Made by a program: the position numbers and the translations under genes. A stretch of DNA of 64,000 nt from Salvia splendens (Eukaryota > Streptophyta > Magnoliopsida > Lamiales > Lamiaceae): positions 24,317,883 through 24,381,882 of the forward strand of contig NC_056039.1 in the NCBI RefSeq assembly GCF_004379255.2. Reading direction: 5' to 3'. The notes under the pieces were generated by a model that saw only the letters and a list, made by a program, of their open reading frames with translations, was not told the origin of the DNA and searched no databases. Each line of letters opens with the position of its first letter. Positions within the stretch are counted from its first letter, which is position 1. This document shows positions 47,493 to 58,905 of the stretch, one piece after another.

Positions 47493-48960
47493 CATCAGCA
47501 GGAGTGTTAATCAAGGCATACTCCACGAGAAGCATAAAATTCCATTTGAACCACTCACCACCTTCTTTGTCTTTCATCATCTGCTCTACAACATACGCTG
47601 GCACCATTTTTTTCTCTCCACCTTTACAGAATCTACCAATTTGAGTTTTGATGTCGATATTTTTCTGAAATTTGATCCTATTCATAGGTAAAGATCCAAT
47701 CGGGAACCCAAGAGTTATATGAACATCTTCATCATCTAAAAACAGTGAATCCCCGCTGTTCAATTTAATTGATGAACTTTTATGGTTAAAGTTGTAAATC
47801 AGATAATATGCCAATGATCTTGGGAAACTTCTTATATTGAAGTTTAGGAGTGCGCCAAACCCAATCTCTCGAACACCTCTTCTTTGATTCTTGTTTAGAG
47901 ATTTGAGCATGTCAACAAAGAAGTCAGTATTCCTTCTTCCTGCCAAAGTCGGTGTCTGAATGGCTGTATCATCTTGAACAACTATTTTCTTGCCCTTCTT
48001 TGAAGCTGCCTTACTATTACTTGCATCATTCTTTCTTTTCTTGTTATTTCGTATACGTTCTATTTCATCTGCCAATAGTCTATCATTATCAGCAGCAGCA
48101 GCATCACCAATGTTCTTTCCTAATACACAAAAGATCCAGTGTGTTAAACGGTTTAGGTCATTATATAAAGTCAAAGTATCATTTTATCCCCTGAAACTAT
48201 CATTTTTTCCCCTGAAACTATCATTTTAACCCCTGAAACTATCATTTTATCCCCTGAAACTATCATTTTATCCCCTGAAACAATCATTTTATCCCCTCAA
48301 ACTATCATTTTATCCCCTGAAACCATCATTTTATCAAGTGCAACATTCATTTTACCTTCTGAAACTATCATTTTATCCCATGAAACTATCATTTTATCCT
48401 CTGAAACTATCATTTTATCCCCTGAGAACATCATTGTATCAAGTGCAACTATCATTTTACCTTCTGAAACTATCATTTTCAATGTAAAGATTTATCATTA
48501 ATACACATGAGATTTATCATTTTACCTTCTGAAGCCATCATTAATAGTCTATCATCATTATCAGCAGCAACATCACGAATGTTCTTTCCTAATACACAAA
48601 AGATTTCAGTGTGTTAAACGGTTTATGTCATTATATAATGTAAATTCAATGTAAATTCATCATGCTGTCATATGTAACTCTAAATTTACACTAAAAAACT
48701 ATAGAATCTAAAAAAACGAGAATCACAGGCAAAATGATAAAATCGAGCAAAAACAAAAGTGAAATAAGTAAAAAACTTTATCCAACCATTCTTCGATGAT
48801 ACTAGAGCTTTTTCCGTCGTCATATTTCAGAAGTTGAATGGTTTTTCCTTCGAAACTGAAGAAGCAAGGGTTTGAATGCAATTCGAAGGGTTTGAGTGAG
48901 AGAGAAATTGAATTCAGCGTCTAGTTCACATTTTCTTTCGACGCGCCAATTTTATAACGA
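47493..48960 (-). pseudogene. Inverted partial copy of the Ulp1-class gene
   Basis: On the minus strand from about 48830 one reads exon 1 ('MTTEKALVSSKN', followed by a GT donor), an intron with 21-bp repeats, then exon 2 from about 48120: 'GKNIGDAAAADNDRLLADEI', 'VREIGFGALLNFNIRSFPRS', 'DVHITLGFPIGSLPM' and 'EGGEWFKWNFMLLVEYALIN'. This copy has no frameshift where the + copy has one. It is truncated at 'INTPAD', where it meets the + copy head to head. Confidence 0.75.
48176..48480 (-). repeat. 21-bp tandem repeats in intron 1 of the inverted copy
   Basis: About 14 units of 'atcattttatcccctgaaact' and variants ('...caagtgcaac', '...taccttctgaaact') are spaced at 21 bp. Because 21 is a multiple of three, all frames tend to stay open ('KMIVSGD' heptads). 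It is not a protein gene. Confidence 0.9.
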
Positions 48961-49009
48961 AATGACAAATTTTCCCTTATATAAACGAAATATGATAGTT
49001 TTATTTGAT

Positions 49010-49660
49010 AAAATGATAGTTTTGTTAGATTAAAATGATACTTTTGTCTGATAAAATGATAGTTTTGCCGGATAGAATGATACTCTGAGTTGATAAAATG
49101 ATAGTTTTGCCGAATAGAATTATACTCTGAGTTGATAAAATGATAGTTTTGCCGAATAGAATTATACTCTGAGTTGATAAAATGATAGTTTTATTGATTT
49201 GTAGGTATGTACATTCCTGCATACAATGATACTCTGAGTTGATAAAATGATAGTTTTGCTGGATAGAATGATACTCTGAGTTGATAAAATGATAGTTTTA
49301 TTGATTTGTAGGTATGTACATTCCTGCATACAATGATACTCTGAGTTGATAACATGATAGTTTTACCGGATATAATGATACTCTGAGTTGATAAAATGAT
49401 GGTTTCAGGGGATAAAATGATAGTTTCAGGGGATAAAATGATAGTTTCAGGGGATAAAATGATAATTTCAGAAGGTAAAATGATAGTTGCACTTGATAAA
49501 ATGACAGTTTCAGGGGATACAATGATGGTTTCAGGTGATAAAATGATAGTTTCAGGGTATAAAATGATAGTTTCAGTAGGAAAAATGATAGTTGCACTTG
49601 ATAAAATGATAGTTTCAGGGGATAAAATGATAGTTTCAGTGGGTAAAAGTGTCATGTTAA
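49010..49660 (+). repeat. Left 21-bp repeat array (aaaatgatagttt)
   Basis: About 30 units of 21 bp. The left part alternates 'gataaaatgatagttttgcc' and 'gaatgatactctgagtt', a 42-bp higher-order unit. The right part (from about 49400) is the simple 'ggggataaaatgatagtttca' type. Two copies of 'ttgatttgtaggtatgtaca' (about 49193-49212 and 49301-49320) are embedded. This array is inverted relative to 52245-52860. Confidence 0.9.
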
Positions 49661-51876
49661 AAGCCCAATGTTATCATTTTATTAAACAAAAATGTCATTT
49701 TATACACCAAAAATACCTATCATTTTATCTGCTGAAAGTATCATTTTATCGGCTGAAAGTGTCATTTTATATCAAATGGCTTCAATCTGCCTTCTCATTG
49801 AATCTACCACAATTTCTTGAATCATGACGACCCATCTCATGACATTTACCACACCGTCGTAGAGGCTTATTTGCTTTTCTTATTGCACTCTCCCTCTTTG
49901 TTACCCTGTCACTAGCTGATCCTTTTGTTCTAACAACGTCTGGAGGATGTACATCAATTACATCAGGTACTGCCATTCCATAAAATTCCTCACCCATCTT
50001 TTTCTTTTCAATGACTGAAGGTATTGCACAATTTCCAAATATATGCTCTTTCAAATCATCAAGACCAGCACATAACAAAGACAGATGATCCATATTTCCC
50101 TCAGACTTTTGGACTAATCGATAAAAGTTGAAGAACAACTTTTTCTTAACTTCCTGCTTTTCATCCAAATCTGCAAGGTAAAAGATAGCATTATTACAAT
50201 AAATACTATCATTTCTCTTACTGAAAAAAAGAGTTTTTACAAATAAGGTTAGAAATTAAGCACACGTTCAAATGGTTGTATCTCCTCAGATGGTAGACCA
50301 TGGGCCGCCTTTAGTAAAGAGCTCTTCAACCACCTTCGACCAAAATATTTCTCAAGAATGAGATTTGCAGACTTATTCTTCAACAAACAAAATATATGAC
50401 AGCATAACAAACCAATTCTGGAAAACTTCTTACAACTACAGTCGAATGTGTCTTGTTTACAATCATACTTAACATCTCATGTTCTACCATATTGGTCCTT
50501 AACCTTATGCATCTTGATGTTATCCTCAACAGTTATAGAAACAATCTCACATACCATACTTATTTCCTGTTGTACATGTTTGAAAATAGAATCAGTGTAG
50601 ATTGTAGATGCAGGCTTCTCAATAAGCAATTGGGTTGACAAATCAGGAATAGTTTAGTAATCCAAGTAGTTCAATCGTGAATTGGCATTCCTTTGATCTC
50701 CCACAGCACAGTTAAAGAAATTGATGAACTGTACAAGATTTGCACGAGGCTTTGTGTAGTTTTTAAAAAAGCTATTCTCTGATTCAGACATCGATGTAAT
50801 CCTAAGAAGCGACCCCATGGGAAAATCTCGAAAATAAGCAGGAACCCAGAATTCTCTCTCTTCAAACATCGATCCAAACCAGTGCACGTCTTCTAATCCA
50901 TACCGTTCCATTATATCATTCCATATTATATCAAACTCATCAGGCTCTAACAAATCAGACCAAACACATGCATTCAACTCTTTTTTGAAATCTTCATTAT
51001 CAAGCAAGGATTTGGGCAACTTATCTGACACCTTAACCATAATATGTCACATGCACCATCGGTGCCTTGTTTGTAAAAGTATTTGTTGAACAGCAAGTTT
51101 CATCCCCCAATCTTGATATGTGATAATCAATTTGGGTGCTACCCCCATACATCGAACAAAACAGCCAAACAACCAAGCATATAAGTCTCTACCTTCACTT
51201 GATAACAATCCAGCTCCAAATGTAACTGCTCTGGAATGGTTATCTTTTCCAGTGAATGGAGCAAAAATCATGCAATACCTTCAGAACATAACATAAAAAT
51301 GAATTATATTTTCATACATACAGAAAAGTATCATTTTTATCATCTATGAATATCATTTTATCGGCCGAAAATATCATTTTATGTCTTTTAGCAACAAAAG
51401 TAATATACATGTTAGTGTTGTATGTTGAGTTAAATGAAATTACATCTCCAAACATATGATAATTTCGTCTTGAAATAGCATCAGCCCAGAAGTGTTTAGT
51501 TAACTTTCCATGAGATCCTATCTCAATTTCATAATAGAAGGCATCAGATGATTCCTTTTGAGAACGCATATAATCAAAAATCATTTGAGCATCTGAACCA
51601 TCAATATTGGACATAATATCGCGATAACCATTTCTAATATCAATAATCATATCCAACATTTTCAGGTCCACCCATTATCTCCTTCAAAAGTTTGAATGTG
51701 AGAGTGGGACCAATATTACACCTGCCACAATCCTCCATAAACCTTCGATGGATAGGATCCAGACTGCGATTGGCCGTCATAAAATGCCTATACTCATCCG
51801 CAACCATTAAGTGATAATGATACTCAATAAACTGATAAACCCCATACCCTTTGCTCATGCCATCTGAAAAATATCT

Positions 51877-52006
51877 CAAGTTGAGCTTAGCAAGACATTC
51901 ACACCTAAATGACCGACACCTACGCTTCTTAACAGACACTTCAAGTTGAGCTTAGCAAGACATTCACACCTAAATGACCGACACCTACGCTTCTTAACAG
52001 ACACTT
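51877..52006 (-). repeat. 65-bp tandem duplication in the FAR1 DNA-binding region
   Basis: The segment starting 'caagttgagcttagcaagac' at 51877 is repeated exactly from 51942. As 65 is not a multiple of three it breaks the frame, and the duplicate reads 'KCLLRSVGVGHLGVNVL' out of frame. Confidence 0.9.
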
Positions 52007-52244
52007 CAGTTGATTTGGATGCATCACCAAGTATAAAATTCTTAGAGCCTTGTCTGCTGCAAGCCAAATACTGCCACTTAATAATACCATGAACTGATTT
52101 GTTGCCCAGTTTACGAATGCCAAAACCAACTTAACGAGCATAATGTTCATAGAAATCAGATGCTTCTACTAATGTATTGAATTTCATACCAATCATTAAC
52201 TTCAAAGCATCATCACAAACAGGAATGTACATACCTACAAATCA

Positions 52245-52860
52245 GTAAAAGTATCATTTTATCAACTCAGAGTATAATTCTATGCGGCAAAACTCTCATT
52301 TTATTTATGCAGTAAACCTAACATTTTATAAACAAAAAGTATCATTTTATCAACCCAGAGTATCATTATATCCGGCAAAAGTATCATTTTATCAACTCAG
52401 AGTATCATTCTATTCGGCAAAACTATCATTTTATCAACTCAGAGTATCATTCTATCCGGCAAAACTATCATTTTATCAACTCAGAGTATCATTGTATACA
52501 GGAATGTACATACCTACAAATCAATAAAACTATCATTTTATCAACTCATAGTATCATTCTATCCGGCAAAACTATCATTTTATCAACTCGGAGTATCATT
52601 GTATGCAGGAATGTACATACCTACAAATCAATAAAACTATCATTTTATCAACTCAGAGTATCATTCTATCCGGCAAAACTATCATTTTATCAACTCAGAG
52701 TATCATTCTATCCGACAAAACTATCATTTTATCAACTCAGTGTATCATTCTATCCGGCAAAAGTTTCATTTTATCAACTCAGAGTATCATTCTATCCGGC
52801 AAAACTATCATTTTATACAGTACACCTAACATTTATAAGCCAAAAGTATCATCTTAACAC
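52245..52860 (-). repeat. Right 21-bp repeat array in FAR1 intron 1
   Basis: Alternating 21-bp units 'atcattttatcaactcagagt' and 'atcattctatccggcaaaact' (42-bp higher order) fill most of intron 1 of the transposase. Two copies of the intron/exon 2 junction ('ggaatgtacatacctacaaa' on the + strand) are embedded at about 52501 and 52610; the real one is at about 52222-52241. Confidence 0.9.
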
Positions 52861-53448
52861 TACATAATATAATTAAATAAGAAGTTCAATACATCAGAAA
52901 CATAAGCCAGTTGACAGCTAATATTAATCTAAAACCAAATTCAATACATGAAGCAAAACAATCAATAAATTAAAATATGAACACAATCAATAAGCTAAAT
53001 AATAGATAATGATTGTTACCTTCGTTATTTGTTACAAACTCCATCGAAGCGAATTCTGACAACAATTGAACAGGTAATCAATGAAAATAAGAACGCAAAA
53101 TTGAAAACATCTCACCGGTCACAATTCACAATTATGCGAGAAATATGGAAACAAAATCTGGAGATTATAGAATAATGAACCAAATCGGAAGAAAATCTGG
53201 GAACAAAATCGATGAGTTGAGGAATATGGAAACAAAATCGCTGAGAAAGAGGAGAGAATCGAACTGAGAGAGAATGAAAGAATGGAGCGAAATTCAAAAA
53301 TTAAATGAGTGAAATGACATATTTACCCCCTGCGCCTTTTTTTATGAAGTAAATCTAAGTTTGAATCTCAACCACAAGATTAGAAAATATGTGTGGTTAA
53401 TATTTAGTTATAGGGTTATTACGTGATTTGAGGGTTATTATATGATCA

Positions 53449-53490
<42 letters not shown>

Positions 53491-53493
<3 letters not shown>

Positions 53494-53752
53494 GTGTGTT
53501 AAGGTCCTTCGCAGCTTTTCAGTCCAATGTTCTTTTTAATCACAGCCCTTGGATCCTTGAATTGGATGGTTGTGATGATCTGCATTATTTGATGAAAAAT
53601 TTACATTATTAGTCGGTGTGCATTATTCAACTGAAAATTTGCATTATTAAATGACACGTGACATCAATCTAACCGTCGGATGACAAAATCGTAGGGCTGA
53701 GATTAAAAAGAACAATAGAACAAAAGATACAAAAAGGAAATGAATACATCCC
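53491..53752. mobile_element. MITE of the CATTATTT family
   Basis: The ends are GGGGTGTGTTAAGG and, inverted, GGGATGTATTCATTTCC, with 'gttctttttaatcacagccc' just inside the left end and its near-complement inside the right. The centre has CATTATT motifs at 21, 17 and 21 bp. The right terminus is the same as that of the decayed element at 17124-19748, so it is probably its non-autonomous partner. TA tracts flank it. Confidence 0.78.
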
Positions 53753-54090
53753 TATATATATATTATTTTATATATACTAATAGAATATAAATATATATAG
53801 GTATATATATTTTCAAATTAATAGAATATACATATAATACATATTATATAAAATATATTAAGCGAATATATATTATATATATGATATAATATATTAAATT
53901 AATAGAATAAATATATATAATATTATATTTAAAATATAATTCAGTTTTTCGATTTTTCTATTTTTTAACTTTTTTTTGCCCAAACCGAATTGAATCGAAA
54001 AACCGAAAAAACCGAACCGAATTTAAATTTTCAGTTTGGTTAGGTTCGGATATTCGGTTTTCAATTTTTTTGCTCACCCCTATTGCTTAG

Positions 54091-54425
54091 CCACAAAAAG
54101 AACACGTTTGAGGTCTTGCGGCATGTTGAGAGTCTTCACCAAGATCTGTCACTTCGGATAGGTACCGGCGGCGAGATTGTACCCCATGCTGTACTATTGG
54201 TCATTAGCGGTAAAGGATATTGTTGGTGCTCTACATTTTAAAATATTGTTGAATACGTCGGAGTAGTTGAGCACATACATTCATATCGTTGTTCAATACA
54301 GAAACCAAAAAAACACATGGCAAATTAATTGATAAGCGGCGGTCGGCGATCGCCTCTAACACAATCATAGGGTGATAGGCTGATAGCCTTTTGTGGCTAG
54401 TTGTGTACAACAAACAACCAACCAC
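54091..54425 (-). pseudogene. Harbinger transposase, central part (other side of the hAT insertion)
   Basis: The minus strand gives 'HPMIVLEAIADRRLSI', then 'VSVLNNDMNV', which correspond to the usual 'YPTVMLEAVAS..LWIWHAFFG' and 'NDINVL' region, with breaks. Across the 8-bp TTGCTTAG duplication it joins to 44030-44499. The N-terminal half is missing; right of 54430 the sequence is unrelated. Confidence 0.7.
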
Positions 54426-55098
54426 CCCACCCCCCCCAATTCAGCCATAATTGAATTGATAATGAGATTAGACAAAATGAGGGAGACAGAATTTTTTTTA
54501 AAAAAAATTATTTGATGGATGAGATATTTATAAATTATTTATTTTTTAACTTTTTTTAAAAAATTTAAAAGTAATTAATATTTCAAAGGTCCACAAGTGG
54601 GTGTCGCCGCCCAACGAAACTGAGCCACGCGGAGGGGAGGGGGAGGTGCGGAGAGCTAGCTCGCCCCCTCCACTTCTCACTGCGAACCTTGGCGAGACAA
54701 GCCACCCACAATGGGGTCTGGTACTCGTTTCGTCTCACCAAGACGAGACCGAGCCAAAATGACTCGAGGTTCCCTTACTCTCTCGTCTCTCTCATATTTG
54801 ATTATCTCCCTATTTTATTTTATCTTTGTTTAACTCACTAAACAGTCAAAACTTAACTTTGTTAAATCTCATGCCACAAAGAAATACTTCAAGTATTGTG
54901 GAACGATGGGACTTAATTGAATCTCTATGAGCATGTCTAAGGTTTCTCTTTTGGTCTATTGTACTTTAATTAATTTCGTATAAACTTGTAACCTTTTGCG
55001 AAATGGGAATTGTCCTAAATATTCTTGTGAACGTAAGAGCTTCAATGACTCCCCATCCCAAAGTCTTGTATACCCGTGTGCTCAGCTTTTGTACACTA
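54426..55098. other. Intergenic, no gene seen
   Basis: A GC-rich 140-bp piece (about 54600-54740) contains 'ccacccacaatgggg', like the Harbinger terminus at 28746-28761, and may be an old Harbinger end. The rest is AT-rich; 54780-54920 resembles an eroded Stowaway arm. Confidence 0.45.
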
Positions 55099-56541
55099 CT
55101 CCCTCTGTCCGTGAATAAAAGTCCCGTTTTTTTTATTTTAGTCCGCCTACTAATTAGAGTCCCGGTTTACTTTTACCGGGTCCCACATTCCACTCACATT
55201 CATTTAAAATAATACATACTAGTGGAACCCATATTCCACTAACTAGAGTTGTCAACGGGGTCGGCCTGACCCGACCCACCAGTGAAACGAAGCGGGCCTG
55301 GGCTTGGCTCATTAGTTGAGATGGACTCCAATTGGGCATTTTGTAAACCCAGGCCCAGGACCATATGAAGTCCAGTCCAGCTCAGGCCCATCAGAGGCCC
55401 ACCTTCTATAATTAGTTTTTTATGTAATTAGGAGGTTAATCACTAATATAGTATATTCTCTATTTATGCAGGTCATCTTATGCACAAGACATGTTAATTT
55501 TGTTTCTATCATTCTAATTTTTTGAATGTCTCCGAATGGACTCAAACAGTAATAGTTTAATATCAACATAAGTTTCCAACTAAATAATGAATGCAATATT
55601 CAATCTTGACTATATCTAATTTTTTTCTTATATTTTTTTCTACAAGATGTAAAAAAGATGGTTCTGAAGTTTAACTTTAATAATACTCCCTCTGTCTCAT
55701 AAAAATATGGGCATTGAATGTGGCACGGGAATTAAGACAAAATTGGTAAAGTAAGAGAGAGGGAAGAGAATGGTATGGTAAAATAAGAGAGAGGATGGGA
55801 ATGATAGTTAAAGTATAGTTAGTGGATAGTGGGACCTATATTATTTAAATGATCTAACTTTTCAAAAATGGAATGCACATATTTTTGTGGAACGGACAAA
55901 AATGAAAAGTGCACATATTTTTATGGGACGGAAGGAGTATTACGTATTGAAACTTTAATATTTGATGAATGATTATTAAATTCTTTAAATTTTTTAGATA
56001 GTTCATATACTTGTAGTTTTAAATATACAACATCAACCCATATGTCATCATCTACTACCAAAACTAACAATATTGGTTATTTCTTTAATTATACATTTAC
56101 TTTTAAATTGAATAAAGAACATGAAAAATATTGTTAATATAAAGTCAATAAATGAACTTAAACACGTTATTTAAATTTGGATTTAGTTAAAAAGATATAA
56201 ATACAAGTTATATGTTTTAGTTTTGCATATAATATACATTTAGGATATCATTAAAATACATAAAAAAAATTAAATAAAGCCCAGCCCTGCTTGGGCCCAC
56301 ATGGCAAGTGCGCCGGACCGGGCCAGGCTTAGCAAAATTATAAAAAGCCCAGTCCAGCCCAGCCCGCCTCAAACATGGGCCTGTGCCTCAATATAGGCGG
56401 GCGTTAGCGGGTCTGGGCCGGGCCGGGTCGGCCCGACCCACTTGACAACTCTACCACTAACTCTTTTTCACCCACTAATCTTAACATTTCTTAAAACTCG
56501 TGTCGTCAAGGAATGAGACTCCTAATGGTAGACAGAGGGAG
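55099..56541. mobile_element. Stowaway MITE split by a hAT element
   Basis: The ends 'ctccctctgtccgtgaataa' and 'agacagagggag' are inverted and flanked by TA. Removing 55244-56453 and one target copy leaves a normal MITE of about 225 bp. Confidence 0.82.
55244..56453. mobile_element. Non-autonomous hAT element, 1.2 kb
   Basis: Termini TAGAGTTGTCAA are inverted on both sides, followed by GC-rich 'cggcctgacccgacccac'-type subterminal sequence. A perfect 8-bp duplication, CCACTAAC, flanks it (55236-55243 and 56454-56461). The middle is AT-rich without a transposase and itself carries a Stowaway (55686-55937, ends 'ctccctctgtctc' and 'gggacggaaggag'). Confidence 0.9.
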
Positions 56542-56591
56542 TATATTCAAACCACGCATAGCAAGGTCAAGATTAATGGGACACCAACATA

Positions 56592-56819
56592 CTCCTGCTC
56601 CCTCTATCCTACAAGAATACCCACTCTTTCCTTTTTAATCGGTTCCATAAGAATATGTATTTTCCAATTTGAAAACTCTTTTCTCTCTAATGAGGTGAGA
56701 CTCATTCCCCACTATCAATACTTTAATTACATTTTCTCTCTACCTCTCTCTTACTTTACCAATATTATGTTAAAACTCGTGCTAAACCTAAAGTGCATAT
56801 TCTTTGAAGACGGATGGAG
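56592..56819. mobile_element. Stowaway-like MITE
   Basis: The ends 'ctcctgctccctctatccta' and 'gaagacggatggag' are inverted. The body is the usual 'cccactctttcctttttaat' palindromic type. The ORF over it is an artefact. Confidence 0.6.
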
Positions 56820-57477
56820 TAAAATATATTGTGTCCAATTGTCAATTGATATCCCATTTATAATATGTATGGGTTTTAAAAAGTTGTTCGATTTTGCTAA
56901 AAAAATTGCTTAGAAAATATTAATAGAGTGTAGATTTTATTTTTAAATATTAATTTTATAATAATTGTGAATAAAATTAGTAAGAGTAGAATATGAATTC
57001 AATTTCAAAAAATAAGAAAAGTAATATGAGATGTTTATTGGAAATTGTGAAATACTCTATTTCTCTCGTAAAAAATGTATACTGTCTATTTTTATTTTAT
57101 TTATAGAAAGTTGTTTATATCAGTTTATTTATCACTTATATTACTATGATTACAACTTATTAATATTTTAAAACAATATGAGTCTCGTTGTCCATCAATG
57201 TCATTTTAAGTTCATTTTCTTCCTTTTTTTTATTTTATTAATTATATATTAAGTTTTGTGTATTTTAAATTCATATATTTTTATAGATGGGAGAATATGA
57301 AATATTTAACTAGGATACAGAAAAGAAAAATGAAGGTTTGACGAATGGAAAAAGGTATTATCACAAAAAATATCTAAAATTAGATAAGAGATATTGCGGC
57401 TTTATTATGTGTGCTGACGATAAAGTCTTATCTAACTAAAGCTTGGCTTCTCAAATTGAAAGGGTAGATTGATAAAC
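56820..57477. other. Intergenic, upstream of the thioredoxin-like gene
   Basis: Very AT-rich. I see no mobile element ends and no clear TATA box that stands out from the background. The last 100 bp before 57478 should contain the 5' UTR. Confidence 0.4.

Positions 57478-58905
<1,428 letters not shown>

Larger units (their letters stand above)
49782..53044 (-). pseudogene. FAR1/FHY3-like MULE transposase, multiply broken
   Basis: Exon 1 ('MEFVTNNE', ATG at 53044) splices over a 0.8-kb repeat-filled intron to 'GMYIPVCDDALKLMIGMKFN'. The FAR1 DNA-binding region follows ('DFYEHYAR', 'KKRRCRSFRCECLAKLNLRY', 'EYHYHLM'). The transposase core has 'HFWADAISRRNYHMFGDVIS', then 'FNSTYNTNM', intron 2 and 'CMIFAPFTGKDNHSRAVTFG'. 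A SWIM finger ('CKQDTFDCSCKKFSRIGLLC', about 50400) and a zinc knuckle ('RCGKCHEMGRHDSRNC', about 49820) follow. The first catalytic Asp is Asn (about 51430) and the second is Tyr (about 51117); the Glu in 'SESENSFF' remains. Other lesions: TAA at 52131, a 65-bp duplication, a frameshift near 51665, and TGA for Trp near 51050. Confidence 0.85.
45201..53455. mobile_element. FAR1-type MULE with Ulp1-class gene, 8.2 kb, CATTTTAT family
   Basis: Imperfect terminal inverted repeats begin GGGGTGCATTATAATGATAAC at the left; the right end is inverted, near 53455. Both contain 'ataaccctacaactaaat'-type and 'ccacacat' segments (45229-45282 and 53383-53437). Both ends abut TA tracts. Contents: a + strand gene (45480-47490), an inverted partial copy of it (47493-48960), repeat arrays, and a FAR1-like transposase on - (53044-49782). 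All its genes are broken. Confidence 0.78.
44508..54082. mobile_element. hAT-type element carrying nested insertions
   Basis: The ends are TATGGGTGAGCA (44508-44519) and TGCTCACCCCTA (54071-54082), inverted with one mismatch. A perfect 8-bp duplication, TTGCTTAG, flanks them (44500-44507 and 54083-54090). The element's own sequence is about 200 bp at the left ('accgaaccaaaaccgaa') and about 330 bp at the right, with TA-rich DNA between. It has no transposase. Everything from 44711 to 53752 is later insertion into its TA tract. Confidence 0.88.

Noticed and set aside
49010..49660. CRISPR-like look of regularly spaced repeats
   Set aside because: Repeat and spacer together are only 21 bp, the spacers are themselves repeated, and the host is a plant. 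It is a tandem array inside a transposon.
48297..49827. ORFs with KMIVSGD or TIILSPE heptads
   Set aside because: They are produced by the 21-bp DNA repeat, whose length is a multiple of three. Both strands are open, and the repeats lie in introns of the element genes or at its ends.
54600..54740. Complete Harbinger MITE
   Set aside because: Only one terminus-like sequence (ccacccacaatgggg) is visible and no inverted partner was found nearby.
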